The position numbers were made by a program, and so were the translations under genes. The notes under the pieces were generated by a model. That model did no database searches, was not told the origin of the DNA, and was given only the letters and a program-made list of their open reading frames with translations. Of a DNA stretch of 64,000 nt, positions 23,766 through 64,000 are shown in pieces (the stretch's first letter is position 1; every line of letters starts with the position of its first letter). This DNA comes from Patiria pectinifera. Its lineage: Eukaryota > Echinodermata > Asteroidea > Valvatida > Asterinidae. Where the stretch lies: assembly GCA_029964075.1 (NCBI GenBank), contig CM057129.1, forward strand, positions 26,465,430 through 26,529,429, read 5' to 3'.

Positions 23766-23876
23766 GTAAAGGATCCTTTATAGTCCCACTAGAGTGGCGA
23801 CGATATTGCTGCACTGAGTGTAGCAATACGTTGCCGCACTAGTACTAGAGGGCCTAAAGTAAGTAAAGGATCCTCA
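23766..23876. repeat. short palindrome
   Basis: AAAGGATCC occurs at both ends, with inner arms AGTGGCGACGATATTGCT and AGCAATACGTTGCCGCACT. Confidence 0.65.
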
Positions 23877-23979
23877 GACATGTCATTGTTAGACACGTCT
23901 TTTTGTCCGAGAAAAAAACAGTTTATGGAAATAGGGCCTACAGTCTCACTTAGTTATAAATTACTTCCAGAACTGTAAG

Positions 23980-24438
23980 GTGTTTTACAAACCTTACAGA
24001 AAGACCAATTGAAGTTGCTGTAGCAGAAAATTCTTAATTTTTTTCCGACCTCCAAACTCTGCTGTCGCGAAATGTTCGGCCTCAATATTTCACAAGTATT
24101 ATCTTGATGTGGATTGATACCTCTAGGGTGGGTTGAAATTTCTCAAATGTAAAACAAAAATGTGAAATTTACCAGAATTTTGTTCACCATGATCACAGGA
24201 GTCTCACACTCGGCCGTCTCTCCTTGTTTACCGTCAACTGAGGCACTTTAATTCTCTTGACCAACTACAGCGCGGCTTTTATTCCGAGAGTGTCTCGGTG
24301 CCTCATGCAATGAAAAGAAAGCCACACTATAGTTGGTCAAGAGAATTCAAGTGCCCTCAGGTCGGGAAAAAAAATGAGAATTTTCTGCTACAGCAACTTC
24401 AATTAGGCCTAGTCTGACTTTCTGTAAGGGTTGTAAAA
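23980..24438. repeat. inverted-repeat element
   Basis: Arms CAATTGAAGTTGCTGTAGC and GCTACAGCAACTTCAATT, with an inner pair AATTCTCTTGACCAACTA / TAGTTGGTCAAGAGAATT. It abuts another TIR element; AGTTCTGGAAGTA-type sequence flanks the whole composite at 23967 and 25019 in inverted orientation. Confidence 0.7.
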
Positions 24439-24446
24439 AAAAAGGC

Positions 24447-25007
24447 AGTGGATATTTTGCCGGAGACGGCAAACCTTTAGTAAACGTTAGTTTGCCGGAT
24501 ATGCACTGAACATGCGCAGTTACTGTTTTTTTTTACTTAAACATTTTCCGGTGACAAATTTTAGTCTGGCTCCATGCCAATATTATCGTTGTAACTTCGT
24601 ATTCACAAGATGGGATTCAGACCATTTTATAATTTCAGACTTTATTTCCCTTTTAAAAAAAATCCTCCAGAGCCACAAATCTGAAAAAGAAAATGAAATA
24701 CTCTGCAATAAAATGTTTGAGACATGTTAAAATAATAAAAGAAGAATATTCTTATTTATTTGGGGATGGGAAAAAAAAAATTAAAAATGTGGCGGGGATC
24801 GGGATCGAACCCGAGTCTTCCCGCTCACTAGAGCTTGTGCTTAACCACTACACCAAACGTGCTACACAACTTTTGGTGGGAATTTAATACATCTTATAAT
24901 TCAGCCCTATCTTAAAGAGTACAGCGCCCTCTGTTGATATGGATTGCCGCCGGCAACCCTTTAGTAAACGTTTGTTTGCCGTCATTACCTCCGGCAAAAT
25001 ATCCACT
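24447..25007. repeat. TIR element carrying a tRNA-like segment
   Basis: Ends AGTGGATATTTTGCCGGAG and CTCCGGCAAAATATCCACT-like, each next to a GGCAAAC...TTTAGTAAACG block. A tRNA-derived segment on the minus strand sits inside (24790-24862). Confidence 0.7.
24790..24862 (-). repeat. tRNA-derived SINE head (not a tRNA gene)
   Basis: Minus strand carries A box TGGTGTAGTGGTTAAG and a perfect B box GGGTTCGATCCC ending GATCCCCGCC. The 5' side does not pair with this 3' acceptor sequence, so it is not a functional tRNA. Confidence 0.6.
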
Positions 25008-25570
25008 ATCTAAATAAAACTTACAGTTCTGGAAGTACGTAGGCCCTAGTTATAAAATAATAAATGCACTAAGGTGGGGGATGATGCTGATGGAATCCGA
25101 AGTGTAGCTTCCTGCTTGAATGTAATTACGTAATGCAGTTCCTCATCATGAGCATCCATACCGTACCTTCTCATTTTCTACCCCTGTGTCATGTCACTGT
25201 GTGTGGCTGTCCCAGGTAGATACGGTCAACTTTTGTTCAACAACAAATAGGCCTAACAAACACAAATAACAGCAGCGCTGAGTTAACACTTGTTAGAGAT
25301 CTGTTAAACTGTAACATCTGCAACAACAAAAACATTAACAACAATCATGACTGAGATATTCATCTATAAATGTCTCATTTATGCACATCTAATAAACATA
25401 ACACAAACTGTCATTACATAAAAAACGGGGAAATCCGAGGTGAGAAATCGGCGCTCCGTACGTGTAGATCGCGATGTGACATGTGTTCCGAATACAGCGC
25501 CCCCATTCGACAAGATGTTGACAATGTCAAAACATGCAAGAAGTGAAAACTAAAATTAAACTTTACTCAC

Positions 25571-25680
25571 CAAAGAAAAATGACCAGTTTTACGTTGCAG
25601 ATTGCCTTATATCGTCGGATACAGCAAAGACAATTTAGAACTGTGAAACAGTATTTTGTTTTGTAGGAAAGTACTCCTCC
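25571..25680 (-). other. TENT2: probable non-coding first exon of GLD2
   Basis: On the minus strand CTTTG|gtgagtaaag at 25571 is a strong donor, correctly placed to splice to the acceptor at 22534. No ATG lies in the last 100 nt before it. The transcription start is not visible, so the upper end is arbitrary. Confidence 0.45.
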
Positions 25681-26071
25681 TCAAACCGTGTGCACCATCG
25701 ATGACATCATCGATTCTTGCGCAGAATATGATACGTCATCAAAAAAAAATGGCCACACTTTGCCACACTCGTCCCCATGGCATCGAGCAGTACGCCCCCA
25801 CAAGTTGCTCTTGTTAATTTTTGGGCTGCAGCGCTTTACGATCTTTGGCTGAAAGTAGATCATGGGAACGAGGCTGACACTTTGCCACATTCGCGATCGC
25901 GCCGTATCGCGCGCATGTTGTGCATGTTCCAATGGAACTTCCAGTTTCTACTTGAAATAGTTTGCGGAAATCTTTTCCCTCGTTCGACTTCCACCGAATT
26001 CTGAAGAAATCCAAGAACCACTGTAGAGTGCTTCTTGTGTCCAGTGGTAGAGGAGGGTGTAGAGCTTTGAA
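25681..26071. promoter_or_regulatory. shared bidirectional promoter region of GLD2 and UPF1
   Basis: The two genes diverge with about 500 bp between the GLD2 first donor and the UPF1 ATG. The interval is richer in CpG than its surroundings, has no obvious TATA box, and carries AAAAATGGCCAC (25747 region, YY1-like) and TACGTCA (CRE-like). Start sites are inferred, not seen. Confidence 0.5.
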
Positions 26072-56968
<30,897 letters not shown>

Positions 56969-58776
56969 CCCACCCGTGCCGCGACACGCTAACGTGTACC
57001 GAGCAAGGAGAGAGAGGGTGTGCTGAAAACTCCTCCCCAGACAGTCTGCTGAGAGGCAAATCAGATGAAGAAGGAGAAGAAGAAGACACAACAACGCAAC
57101 ACGAAAAAAAAACACGACACCAACCACCATCGAAGAACAACAGTGAAGACGCAGATAGAAGGTTCTCCTAGTAAAAACAAAAAAAGTCTGGGAAAAAAAA
57201 GGAACGGGGGAAAATGAGAGGAGAGAGAAGGGGTAACGTGACCCTGAAGCAATGGGATGCGACAAGAAACCGGCACTGCTGATGCGATCCAGCAGATGTA
57301 GCTGCAGTTTCCTCTGGTCTAGGCATCCATTGCGGGTCCCCTCAATTGTGACGGGGTAGGGTCGGGAAAAGGCGGAAATAGAATCAAATTCAAATATGTG
57401 AAAACACCTCAGCAACACAAAGCAAGATTTGTTGTCATCATTCTTACAAGGGCAAACCAAAGATCCTCAAAAATCCCTGTTTTCTCTTAAACGCTTCGGT
57501 AGTTATTCCGAAATGACCATGGATGTTGTATTGAGCATATTGTACCATCCACAAGTGCAAAAAACTTTTTTACACAATTGGGCTCTCTCAAAGACCACAT
57601 GACCCAGCCTACATTCAGGTATGGGAAAGTCAGCGTCACCATTGTAGTAGGCAAAGATCGTATAGCGCTGCGAGCAGTAGGTAGTAGGCAAGCCTTCAAA
57701 GCTGTGATGTATGGCAAAAACTGAGAGAAAACTGCAGAACCGACGCCCAGTGCTGGGTCGGCATGATTACGACAGCCGTACACGGCACAGGTAGTTATGC
57801 CATTTGATAAAGAATTCAGTCATATGTGAAAATAAACCTACTGTCTAGTTTACGACACACAACATGGTTGCTAACCAAACGCTTGCCTACTGTAATGGTG
57901 GCCGATCATGGGGAAACTGGATGGTCACGTGGAACTACGATCAGACCCTATAACTGTGCAGCAAGGCATCCACAGATAAAAACAAGCAAAGGGGTTCATG
58001 TACTAGTTAAGGACCTTTGTTAAAGCAAATGATGTTTGTTGCTTCATTGCTCTGAAGAAAAAAAACAAACGAGCTCTAGTCAAATTATGGCCGAATGTTT
58101 TCCCAAGACCTCATGGGCTTTCTGTTGGGGTGCCTGTTTGAAACAAACCTTAGTAGGCCCATCCCTAAAGACACATCCAACCATCTTAAGACTTAAGAAA
58201 AAAACATGCATTCTTTGTTAAAGTTGGTCAAACTATGGTATGCTCTAGTCCCTGATCAAGCACAAGCTATAACATTCTTTAGCAGAAATGATCCCAAAGC
58301 AGTCTGTGCAAGTTAGTGTTTGGATAGACAAAGCCAAGTACCAGGGAAAATTATTGGACTAAAATTTCAGCGTGTAACCGCGTCCCTGGCAGCACAAAAG
58401 AAGAAAAAAATGACCGTACGTGCCAGTGGTTAAAAAATTGTGATACAGTAAATCTGGTAGTTGATGAAAAGTATACCTTGTACTTTCAAATCTACAACAG
58501 ACCACGGGCCAGATAAACTTGGCCAAGCTTTAACCATTAAGCACTGGAGAATCATTCAAACCGTAGAGTGCTTGTGTGGTTTCGGACGCTACAGTGAGTT
58601 AAAGGCAGGGCGGTTTTGGGTGCCACAGTGAATAAAGGGTTAGAATTTTTGACTTTGCAGAGTGTTGAAGAAAATTGTCACAAAGGTTTTCTGGTCTTCC
58701 TTGCTCTGTGCTTGCGAACTGCCCTCTGGAGGTGAAAAATAGCAAAGTCTGGTATAACTGGTGCCCTGTGCAAATT
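56969..58776 (+). other. UPF1: UPF1 3' UTR, proximal part
   Basis: Follows the UPF1 stop. The first 300 nt are A/G-rich (AAGAAGGAGAAGAAGAAG). It contains the proximal AATAAA. No separate gene is supported. Confidence 0.55.
57831..57836 (+). promoter_or_regulatory. candidate proximal UPF1 poly(A) signal AATAAA
   Basis: First AATAAA after the UPF1 stop, giving a 3' UTR of about 0.87 kb. The downstream sequence is only moderately GU-rich. Confidence 0.4.
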
Positions 58777-58966
58777 GACCTATCGCCGTTTGCGAGTTGG
58801 CCACGCCCCTTAGACAACCCTATGGAGTTTTTGTACGCTAAGTTTTGTTTGTCTCAGATGCTGCGTGTTCTGCGTCCGTTTGTATATCATATAATTGGAC
58901 AATATTTCACAAGCTGCGTTGACGCGATTCTAATGCGATTCTACCGAGATTCTACCGCGATAGGTC
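58777..58966. repeat. GACCTATCGC MITE copy 2
   Basis: GACCTATCGCCG ... ACCGCGATAGGTC flanked by AATT on both sides; shares GCGAGTTGGCCACGCCCC-type sequence with the inverted copy at 32755-32927. Confidence 0.75.
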
Positions 58967-59514
58967 AATTGTCACTGGACTGTCACCAACCTCGTGCACG
59001 TGCCATTTTGAAAACACCATCTTCGATCCGGGCCTCCAACAAAAAAAACAAAAAAATTGTGCGTTTTGAAGCATAGAGTGAGAAGTCACCGAGTGGATTC
59101 GAAGAGTGAAAAAGAAATTTCCTAGAGTTCCTATAGTTCCTGTTTGTTTTTGGAACCAAAATGCGTTTCAGTAAATGTTGTGTTGGTCAGTGCGTTAAAT
59201 GTGTTCCACTTATCACACAAGCTTAACATAAAAGTATACGTATATTTACTGGCGACAATTGGCAACCAAGGAAAAATTGGTAGTTTACGATACTTCCTTG
59301 GTAGCCAAGTTGTAGGGTAAGATCTTTTCAAGTTTTTGTTTTCTTTATTTTTAACGATATTAATTTGATCAATTTAATAAAATCTTGCAGGTAATGGGTT
59401 CAGATTTTAAAAAAGTATGTTAGGGTAGAAAAGTTGGCTAAAAAGTTATGCTCATCTTACGAATGGTAAAACTAAGAGTTACGGCAAAAGTATTTTCCTA
59501 ATGAGTTTATGGTA

Positions 59515-59907
59515 CAGTGGAATGCTGCTTTAACGAATATCGCGGGATCCACAGAAATTGTTTGTAATAGCGATCGGTCAGTATAGTGATTTTAAGCTGC
59601 CGGTGCTCAGGTACTCATTTTTTAATTAATAGTGCCCTTCAGAACTTCACCCTGCACGCCCTGGTAGTTACTGAAAGACGACTTTGAACACGTGCTGACT
59701 ATTGAATTATGTAATTACACAGTTTTTGAGCTTACTACCTACAGCAATGGGTGGCTTTCCCCTTCTATTCCTTGGGGAAATAATAGCCACTTGTCGCTCT
59801 TCTGTTGACATTTTTCAACAACGATGGTCACTACGTTTTGTACACAAAAATCGGGAGCCAAGGATGATGTTCGGTATAGCGGTGTTTGGTATAGCAACGT
59901 TCCACTG
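59515..59907. repeat. pogo/Tigger-like MITE copy
   Basis: TA|CAGTGGAATGCTGCTTTAAC ... GGTATAGCAACGTTCCACTG|TA, 393 bp, non-coding. Different from the element at 20115 but with the same end logic. Confidence 0.7.
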
Positions 59908-61282
59908 TACCGAGTAATTAAGTGCTATAATTTGGGTGTGAAGTACAATTTTTACATCGGTTGGCTAGCTATGACATCTTAACCAAGATAGATGGGGGAA
60001 GTCATACATTAGATTGAAGGTGCAACTTCAGTCTCTGTGGAGTACATACACATTTTAAGTCACACGATCTGATTTCTTCGTAGTCCGTAGAAGTTGTTTG
60101 TGGCTGTTAATTGGCTATTGGAGATTGGGATTAGGGTCATCACCGGAAGGGTTCAAGAAATTTCTTTAAAATGAGAACAAGTCATCATTTTGATTTGGAA
60201 GGGGACGAGTCGAATGCAGGAATCTGCAAAACGGGCAAGGAAAACAAGAGGGATCATCGCAGTATCATATTCACAAATGTAAATGAGTTGTAAAATGAAA
60301 TGTAAAAAGTTGATTTTTGTTGAAAACATTGCAGCCAGGATGTCATAAAAATAGCATTTTGCAAATTTGCAAATTATCACCTTGTTATTTTTTGTTTTTG
60401 TTTTGCACATTTGCTTCAACTATGAACATAATTTCAATCAACTAAGCCAAGCAAAGCCTCAGTGTACTGGTTTAGATTTAGACTTGTTATAAGGGCTTAC
60501 AGAAACTCACCAAGAAAATATTCCCTAGAATTTTACGTTGCACTAATTAAACCTGTCATTAGTAGAAATGTGTACGTATAGCCTTTTGTTTAGGAAACAT
60601 TTTCCCTATTGTAGCAGTACATTCATGAGTTGTTGTGACGCATGTGCAATCAATTCCGGGGGGGGGGGTGGAAATTACAATAGGCGCATGGTTAAAAAAA
60701 AATAGCTCAAAAACAAGCACTGGGAATTGAACTTATGCAAATTTTGTTGATTGCATTAATTTGTTTTCTGAGACAGGTTTGTGCAAAAATACACAGAAAT
60801 AACTATTTTTCTTTTATTTGTTTGGTTTTGTCTGTTGCTATTATCTGATATTGCATATTAAATCAAAAAGTCAACTTGATGTGGCCATAGTCGAGTTAAA
60901 ATCTGTGTAGTGTGTACATGTAGCTGTATGTAGCAAATGCTTAAATCCTGGTAAAATCCCGTTTGCATCTTACCTAACCATGTATATTAGTCAAATGTTT
61001 GTGACATAATTTGGACTTGGGGGTCAAGTTAATTTTTACATGCATTACGACTGCTGTATGAATTCTGTGCTCTTGCTGTTAGTTTAATACAAAAAAGATT
61101 GCAACAGAAAAATTTGCATCAGGGGAAGGGGTCAGCAATGGAGAGGTCATCGCTATTAAATGTGTACAGCAACGCATACTGGAAGGTTAGCATCCGGTTT
61201 GTTTACGTGGAGAACTTAAAAGGCATATAGGATCATTTGCATTCATCCCAAAAGTAACTCACCGAATTATCATCAAAAAGCT
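59908..61282. other. UPF1 distal 3' UTR or intergenic
   Basis: AT-rich, with a G-run at about 60657. No gene recognised. Confidence 0.4.
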
Positions 61283-61603
61283 ATTAAAGGGATAGTCCAT
61301 CATTTGTAATTAGTGCATTTTGTTCGTTTGAAGCAACAAAAGCGTTCAAAATCTAATGAAGGATACTGAACATCTTACTTGATGAAGTTTCAGCTCAGCT
61401 TCAGCTTCATATTCCGAGAAAAACAGCATTCTAGGATCTCAATTTAAAATCAAATGATTTCTTCAAAATGAGAGCTGGCCAGAAAGGATAATTTCACTGG
61501 GAGTTCAGTCCCCTTACTATCTTTCAACCAGTATGTTTTTCAACAATAATTACGCCGGTTACTTTTTTGGATAGCTGCAAATGATGGACTCGGGCTTTAA
61601 AGA
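61283..61603. repeat. TIR MITE
   Basis: TTAAAGGGATAGTCCATCA and TGATGGACTCGGGCTTTAA ends, with CATTTG / CAAATG next to them. Confidence 0.7.
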
Positions 61604-61605
61604 TC

Positions 61606-61955
61606 ATACTGGTACTAAACACCCCATGAAATTATTCCATCTGCCTTGCTGTCATTTTATCCAAAAATGTAGGTGATTTCCAACAATCCGTCAATTGACT
61701 TATTTTTGGAAACAAAGAAAGTTATTGACGAAATTGTGTTTCATGATCAAAATGAAATGGTTTTCACTGCATGGTTACACTGTATTCTCGAAAAGTGTAA
61801 TATCCAGAGCTGGATCTGTAAAAAGTTATGCTTTGAGCATTCTGCTTCGGATTTTGAGTGGTATGTTTTGGAAACAAACAGAATGCATGAAAAGCAAATG
61901 ATCTTATATGCCTTTCAGCAGGCATTTCATAGAATCCATTTTGAAAATGTTGAAA
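61606..61955 (+). repeat. dispersed repeat, family E copy 2
   Basis: Same order of shared blocks as 28083-28435; starts at ACTGGTACTAAACACCCC. Confidence 0.65.
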
Positions 61956-62595
61956 AATAATTATGTTTAATGAGATGATCTTTTCAAGCCTATTGATTGC
62001 ATTAGTTTGACCTCCGATAAAACTTCGTCAGTCTTTAACATTTTGCATGCATGAGAAATGAAGGTTTGTGCTCCCTTTTTTTTGTATTACGAGTAACGCC
62101 AAAACCACTGACTCGTTGGCAAGCTAGCAGTTGTCAAAGTACATTTTGGGGTGCTACATGTAGGTGTTCACGTTCTTGCAAAACTCGCAATTAACTTCTC
62201 CAATATTCTAAGGGGATGTTGGCAGGAAATTTTTACTGTGACGTTACTCATCCTTGGTTTTTTTTTTGTTAGCTTCGGTTTATTTAACCACAAATACCTG
62301 TATTTTGCATGTAGAGAAAAGCTTTAATATCACATAACTTGCCTGCATGGGAAAGAATTCCATACTGGGCCACCAATCAGACCTCTCGCACAAGGTCTAT
62401 GGGCCATGACGGAAGAAGTTTAAGTATTATCAAAGAATTTTTGCACTCCTCAAATTGTGTTTCTTCATCAGATTTACAACTTTTGGTACCTTTCAGGTCA
62501 TATTAAGGAATGTGAGTGGTGGCCTTGTATGGAATTATTTCCGCCTGCACTAGAAGCTCAATGACCTTCAGTCTACACACGCACACACAAGCAGG

Positions 62596-62605
62596 AATAA
62601 ATAAA
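62596..62605 (+). promoter_or_regulatory. candidate distal UPF1 poly(A) signal AATAAATAAA
   Basis: Two overlapping AATAAA hexamers followed within about 30 nt by GTTTGTGGTGTTTT, a good GU-rich downstream element. Use of this site would give a ~5.6-kb UPF1 3' UTR. Confidence 0.45.
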
Positions 62606-62641
62606 ACACAAGTTGACAAATTACTGACTCGTTTGTGGTGT

Positions 62642-62647
62642 TTTATT
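62642..62647 (-). promoter_or_regulatory. candidate RPS6 poly(A) signal AATAAA
   Basis: Minus-strand AATAAA about 217 nt after the RPS6 stop, only about 40 bp from the distal UPF1 signal on the other strand. Confidence 0.4.
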
Positions 62648-62863
62648 TCCTCGGTAGTTCAGTGATTTATCTCTACGTCAGCTGAAAATTTGGTTTCATT
62701 TTGACAAACTGGATTAGTCTAGCAACTATCCAGCATAACTTCAATAACTTCTGAGAACACGGTGATATGAACAAGTTATCCCAACCCAACTGCTCACAAA
62801 CTAATCCAGCCACAATAAACCCCTTCTCGTTCCGACCGTCGCACTGCCGGGTTCGTCCGCTCT

Positions 62864-63099
62864 CTACTTGCTGGTGGATTCCCTGTGGGACTCCCTCATG
62901 GAGGCCGAGCGTTTGCGCTTGAGGTGGGCCTCTCGTTTCTCCTTCTGGCGTTGGGCCAGGAGCTTGGCGTACTCGGCGGCCTGCTCCTTGTTCTTGGAGG
63001 CGCGTTTGCGCTTGAGGGCCAGGTTGTAACGCTTGCGCTGGAGACGCTGGGGCGTGATCAGACGTTGGATCTTGGGGGCCTTGTAGCGGGGCTTCTGAT
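62864..63099 (-). CDS. RPS6: RPS6 last exon
   Basis: Acceptor tcctgtag|AT restores frame. Encodes the Lys/Arg-rich C-terminal helix ([20 protein letters not shown]) and the Ser-containing tail, ending at TAG (62864-62866). Confidence 0.96.
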
Positions 63100-63750
63100 C
63101 TACAGGATTGAATTGTACAAAATAGGATTTTGATCAAATTGGGGAACATGATTGCTGTATTCTCAAGGAAAGTTCCAGTTATATAAGCAAATCTACTCCA
63201 ACGATGAGTGCGGTGTAATACAGCAGAAACAGCACAGTTACACCAGATATGTGGCTATAAAGAACATCTCTTTTGGCTCTGAAATTTCCCATCAAATTGG
63301 CAACCAGAAAATTGCTATAACAAAATAGTTAAATGTAGTGAACAATCTGCTGTGTTCCCACCATGAAAACACCTTTGTGTATGAAAGGCGTGCAGACCTT
63401 TCTCTAGTTTCCTTCCATATTTCGATCTGTTTACTGCAATTGCGTCATTTGACCACAACACAGCTTCTTCCCGAGTGTCCTTTCTGGTTTATCGCAATCA
63501 TGGTCTCTGGGATAAACTTCCAGAAATTTAGCGAAATACTCAAATTTTGGGTGGACTGCTACGGACCTGAATAGTTTCTTTGACAACTGACCTTTCTTGT
63601 CGGGTTTCTCCGGGAGCTGGCGCTTGACGACATACTCGCGGACGTCGTCCTCCTTTGACAAGTTGAAGAGTTTGCGGATCTTCCCTGCCCTCTTGGGGCC
63701 AAGTCGGCGAGGGATGGTTTTGTCTGTCAGGCCTGGAATCTCGTTGTCAC
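62864..63750 (-). CDS. RPS6: RPS6, 40S ribosomal protein S6 (3' two exons; 5' part beyond the window)
   Basis: Component of the small ribosomal subunit and target of S6 kinase. Two exons lie here, 63592-63750 and 62864-63099. The first encodes [20 protein letters not shown] and [20 protein letters not shown]; the second [19 protein letters not shown] and the basic helix ending RESTSK then TAG. Together they match human residues of about 136 to the end; the first ~135 residues must lie right of 64000. The C-tail [19 protein letters not shown] keeps Ser clusters after basic residues, as expected for S6 kinase sites, but is shorter than in human. Minus strand, tail to tail with UPF1. Confidence 0.97.
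63592..63750 (-). CDS. RPS6: RPS6 penultimate exon
   Basis: 159 nt, beginning with the last two bases of a Gly codon (acceptor atcaag|GT) and ending GAAAG|gtcagt. Encodes [19 protein letters not shown] and the conserved [14 protein letters not shown]. Confidence 0.96.
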
Positions 63751-63828
63751 CTTGATAGGAACCGCAAAAATACATTACGTTAAACCCTGGAACACGTCTA
63801 TTATAGGACCTTCTTCCTCTTATTTTAA

Positions 63829-64000
63829 CCAGTTCGCGCCGGATGACGTGTATACCCGCAAAGGTTTTGCGGTACTCGGAACAGATGACTGATAAACACG
63901 CAGAGAGCGCGGCTGGAAAATATCTGTCGGCGACCTGCTCGCAGCGAGCGAGCCCGGAAACATGAGTGTGCTGCCCGAGTGTGATGGCTTCAACCCGCCT
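63829..64000. repeat. TTAA MITE, family P copy 2 (cut by window edge)
   Basis: TTAA|CCAGTTCGCGCCGGATGA and then GATAAACACGCAG and AGTGTGCTGCC as in 16712-16956. It sits in the RPS6 intron upstream of the exon at 63750. Confidence 0.75.

Noticed and set aside
24790-24862. Possible tRNA gene on the minus strand
   Set aside because: A and B boxes are good, but the 5' acceptor arm does not pair with GATCCCCGCC at the 3' end, so it is a tRNA-derived repeat.
57480-57790. THAP-like cysteine pattern (TTCAVYGCRNHAD) on the minus strand
   Set aside because: The start resembles a THAP zinc finger, but the expected later Cys-His pair and conserved Trp/Pro positions were not found in frame. It lies in the UPF1 3' UTR.

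Overview
This is a stretch of an animal nuclear genome, AT-rich, with short exons, GT-AG introns of about 0.2 to 8 kb and dense small repeats. Three conserved protein genes can be read by splicing exons at the DNA level: a GLD2-type cytoplasmic poly(A) polymerase (TENT2/PAPD4) on the minus strand (9481-22516), the nonsense-mediated-decay RNA helicase UPF1 on the plus strand (26072-56968), and the 3' part of ribosomal protein S6 on the minus strand (62864-63750, continuing beyond the window). The protein sequences and the style of the tRNA-derived SINEs suggest a marine invertebrate deuterostome. An echinoderm is my best guess, made from memory of repeat style rather than from a search.

Layout: 1-9480 is gene-poor sequence downstream of GLD2 with one SINE and several foldback elements. 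GLD2 has 12 coding exons encoding about 645 residues, plus a probable non-coding first exon ending at 25571. UPF1 has 21 coding exons encoding about 1149 residues in one frame with every junction in phase. About 500 bp separate the GLD2 first-exon donor from the UPF1 start codon, so the two divergent genes probably share a promoter. UPF1 and RPS6 converge: a proximal UPF1 poly(A) signal lies about 0.9 kb after the stop, and a strong distal one about 5.6 kb after it sits only 46 bp from the likely RPS6 signal.

The introns hold most of what is unusual. A family of at least seven elements has ends CCCTAAC.../...GTTAGGG, mostly flanked by TTAA on both sides, with G-rich degenerate minisatellite cores; they look like piggyBac-type MITEs whose ends plus target site imitate telomere repeats. 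UPF1 intron 11 (8.16 kb) is a repeat nest with a nearly identical ~955-bp higher-order tandem array built from a SINE tail and two diverged ~300-bp sub-repeats, inside larger inverted arms. Other families are ~500-bp near-palindromes with TA target sites, pogo/Tigger-like MITEs, foldbacks, tRNA-derived SINEs (one split by a MITE), LINE 3' tails, an 11-bp minisatellite and an exact 180-bp tandem duplication.

Together the genes belong to mRNA fate and translation: GLD2 lengthens poly(A) tails of selected mRNAs, UPF1 drives decay of aberrant mRNAs and is recruited by terminating ribosomes, and RPS6 is part of the 40S subunit. No prokaryotic-type system, CRISPR array or intact autonomous transposon was found.
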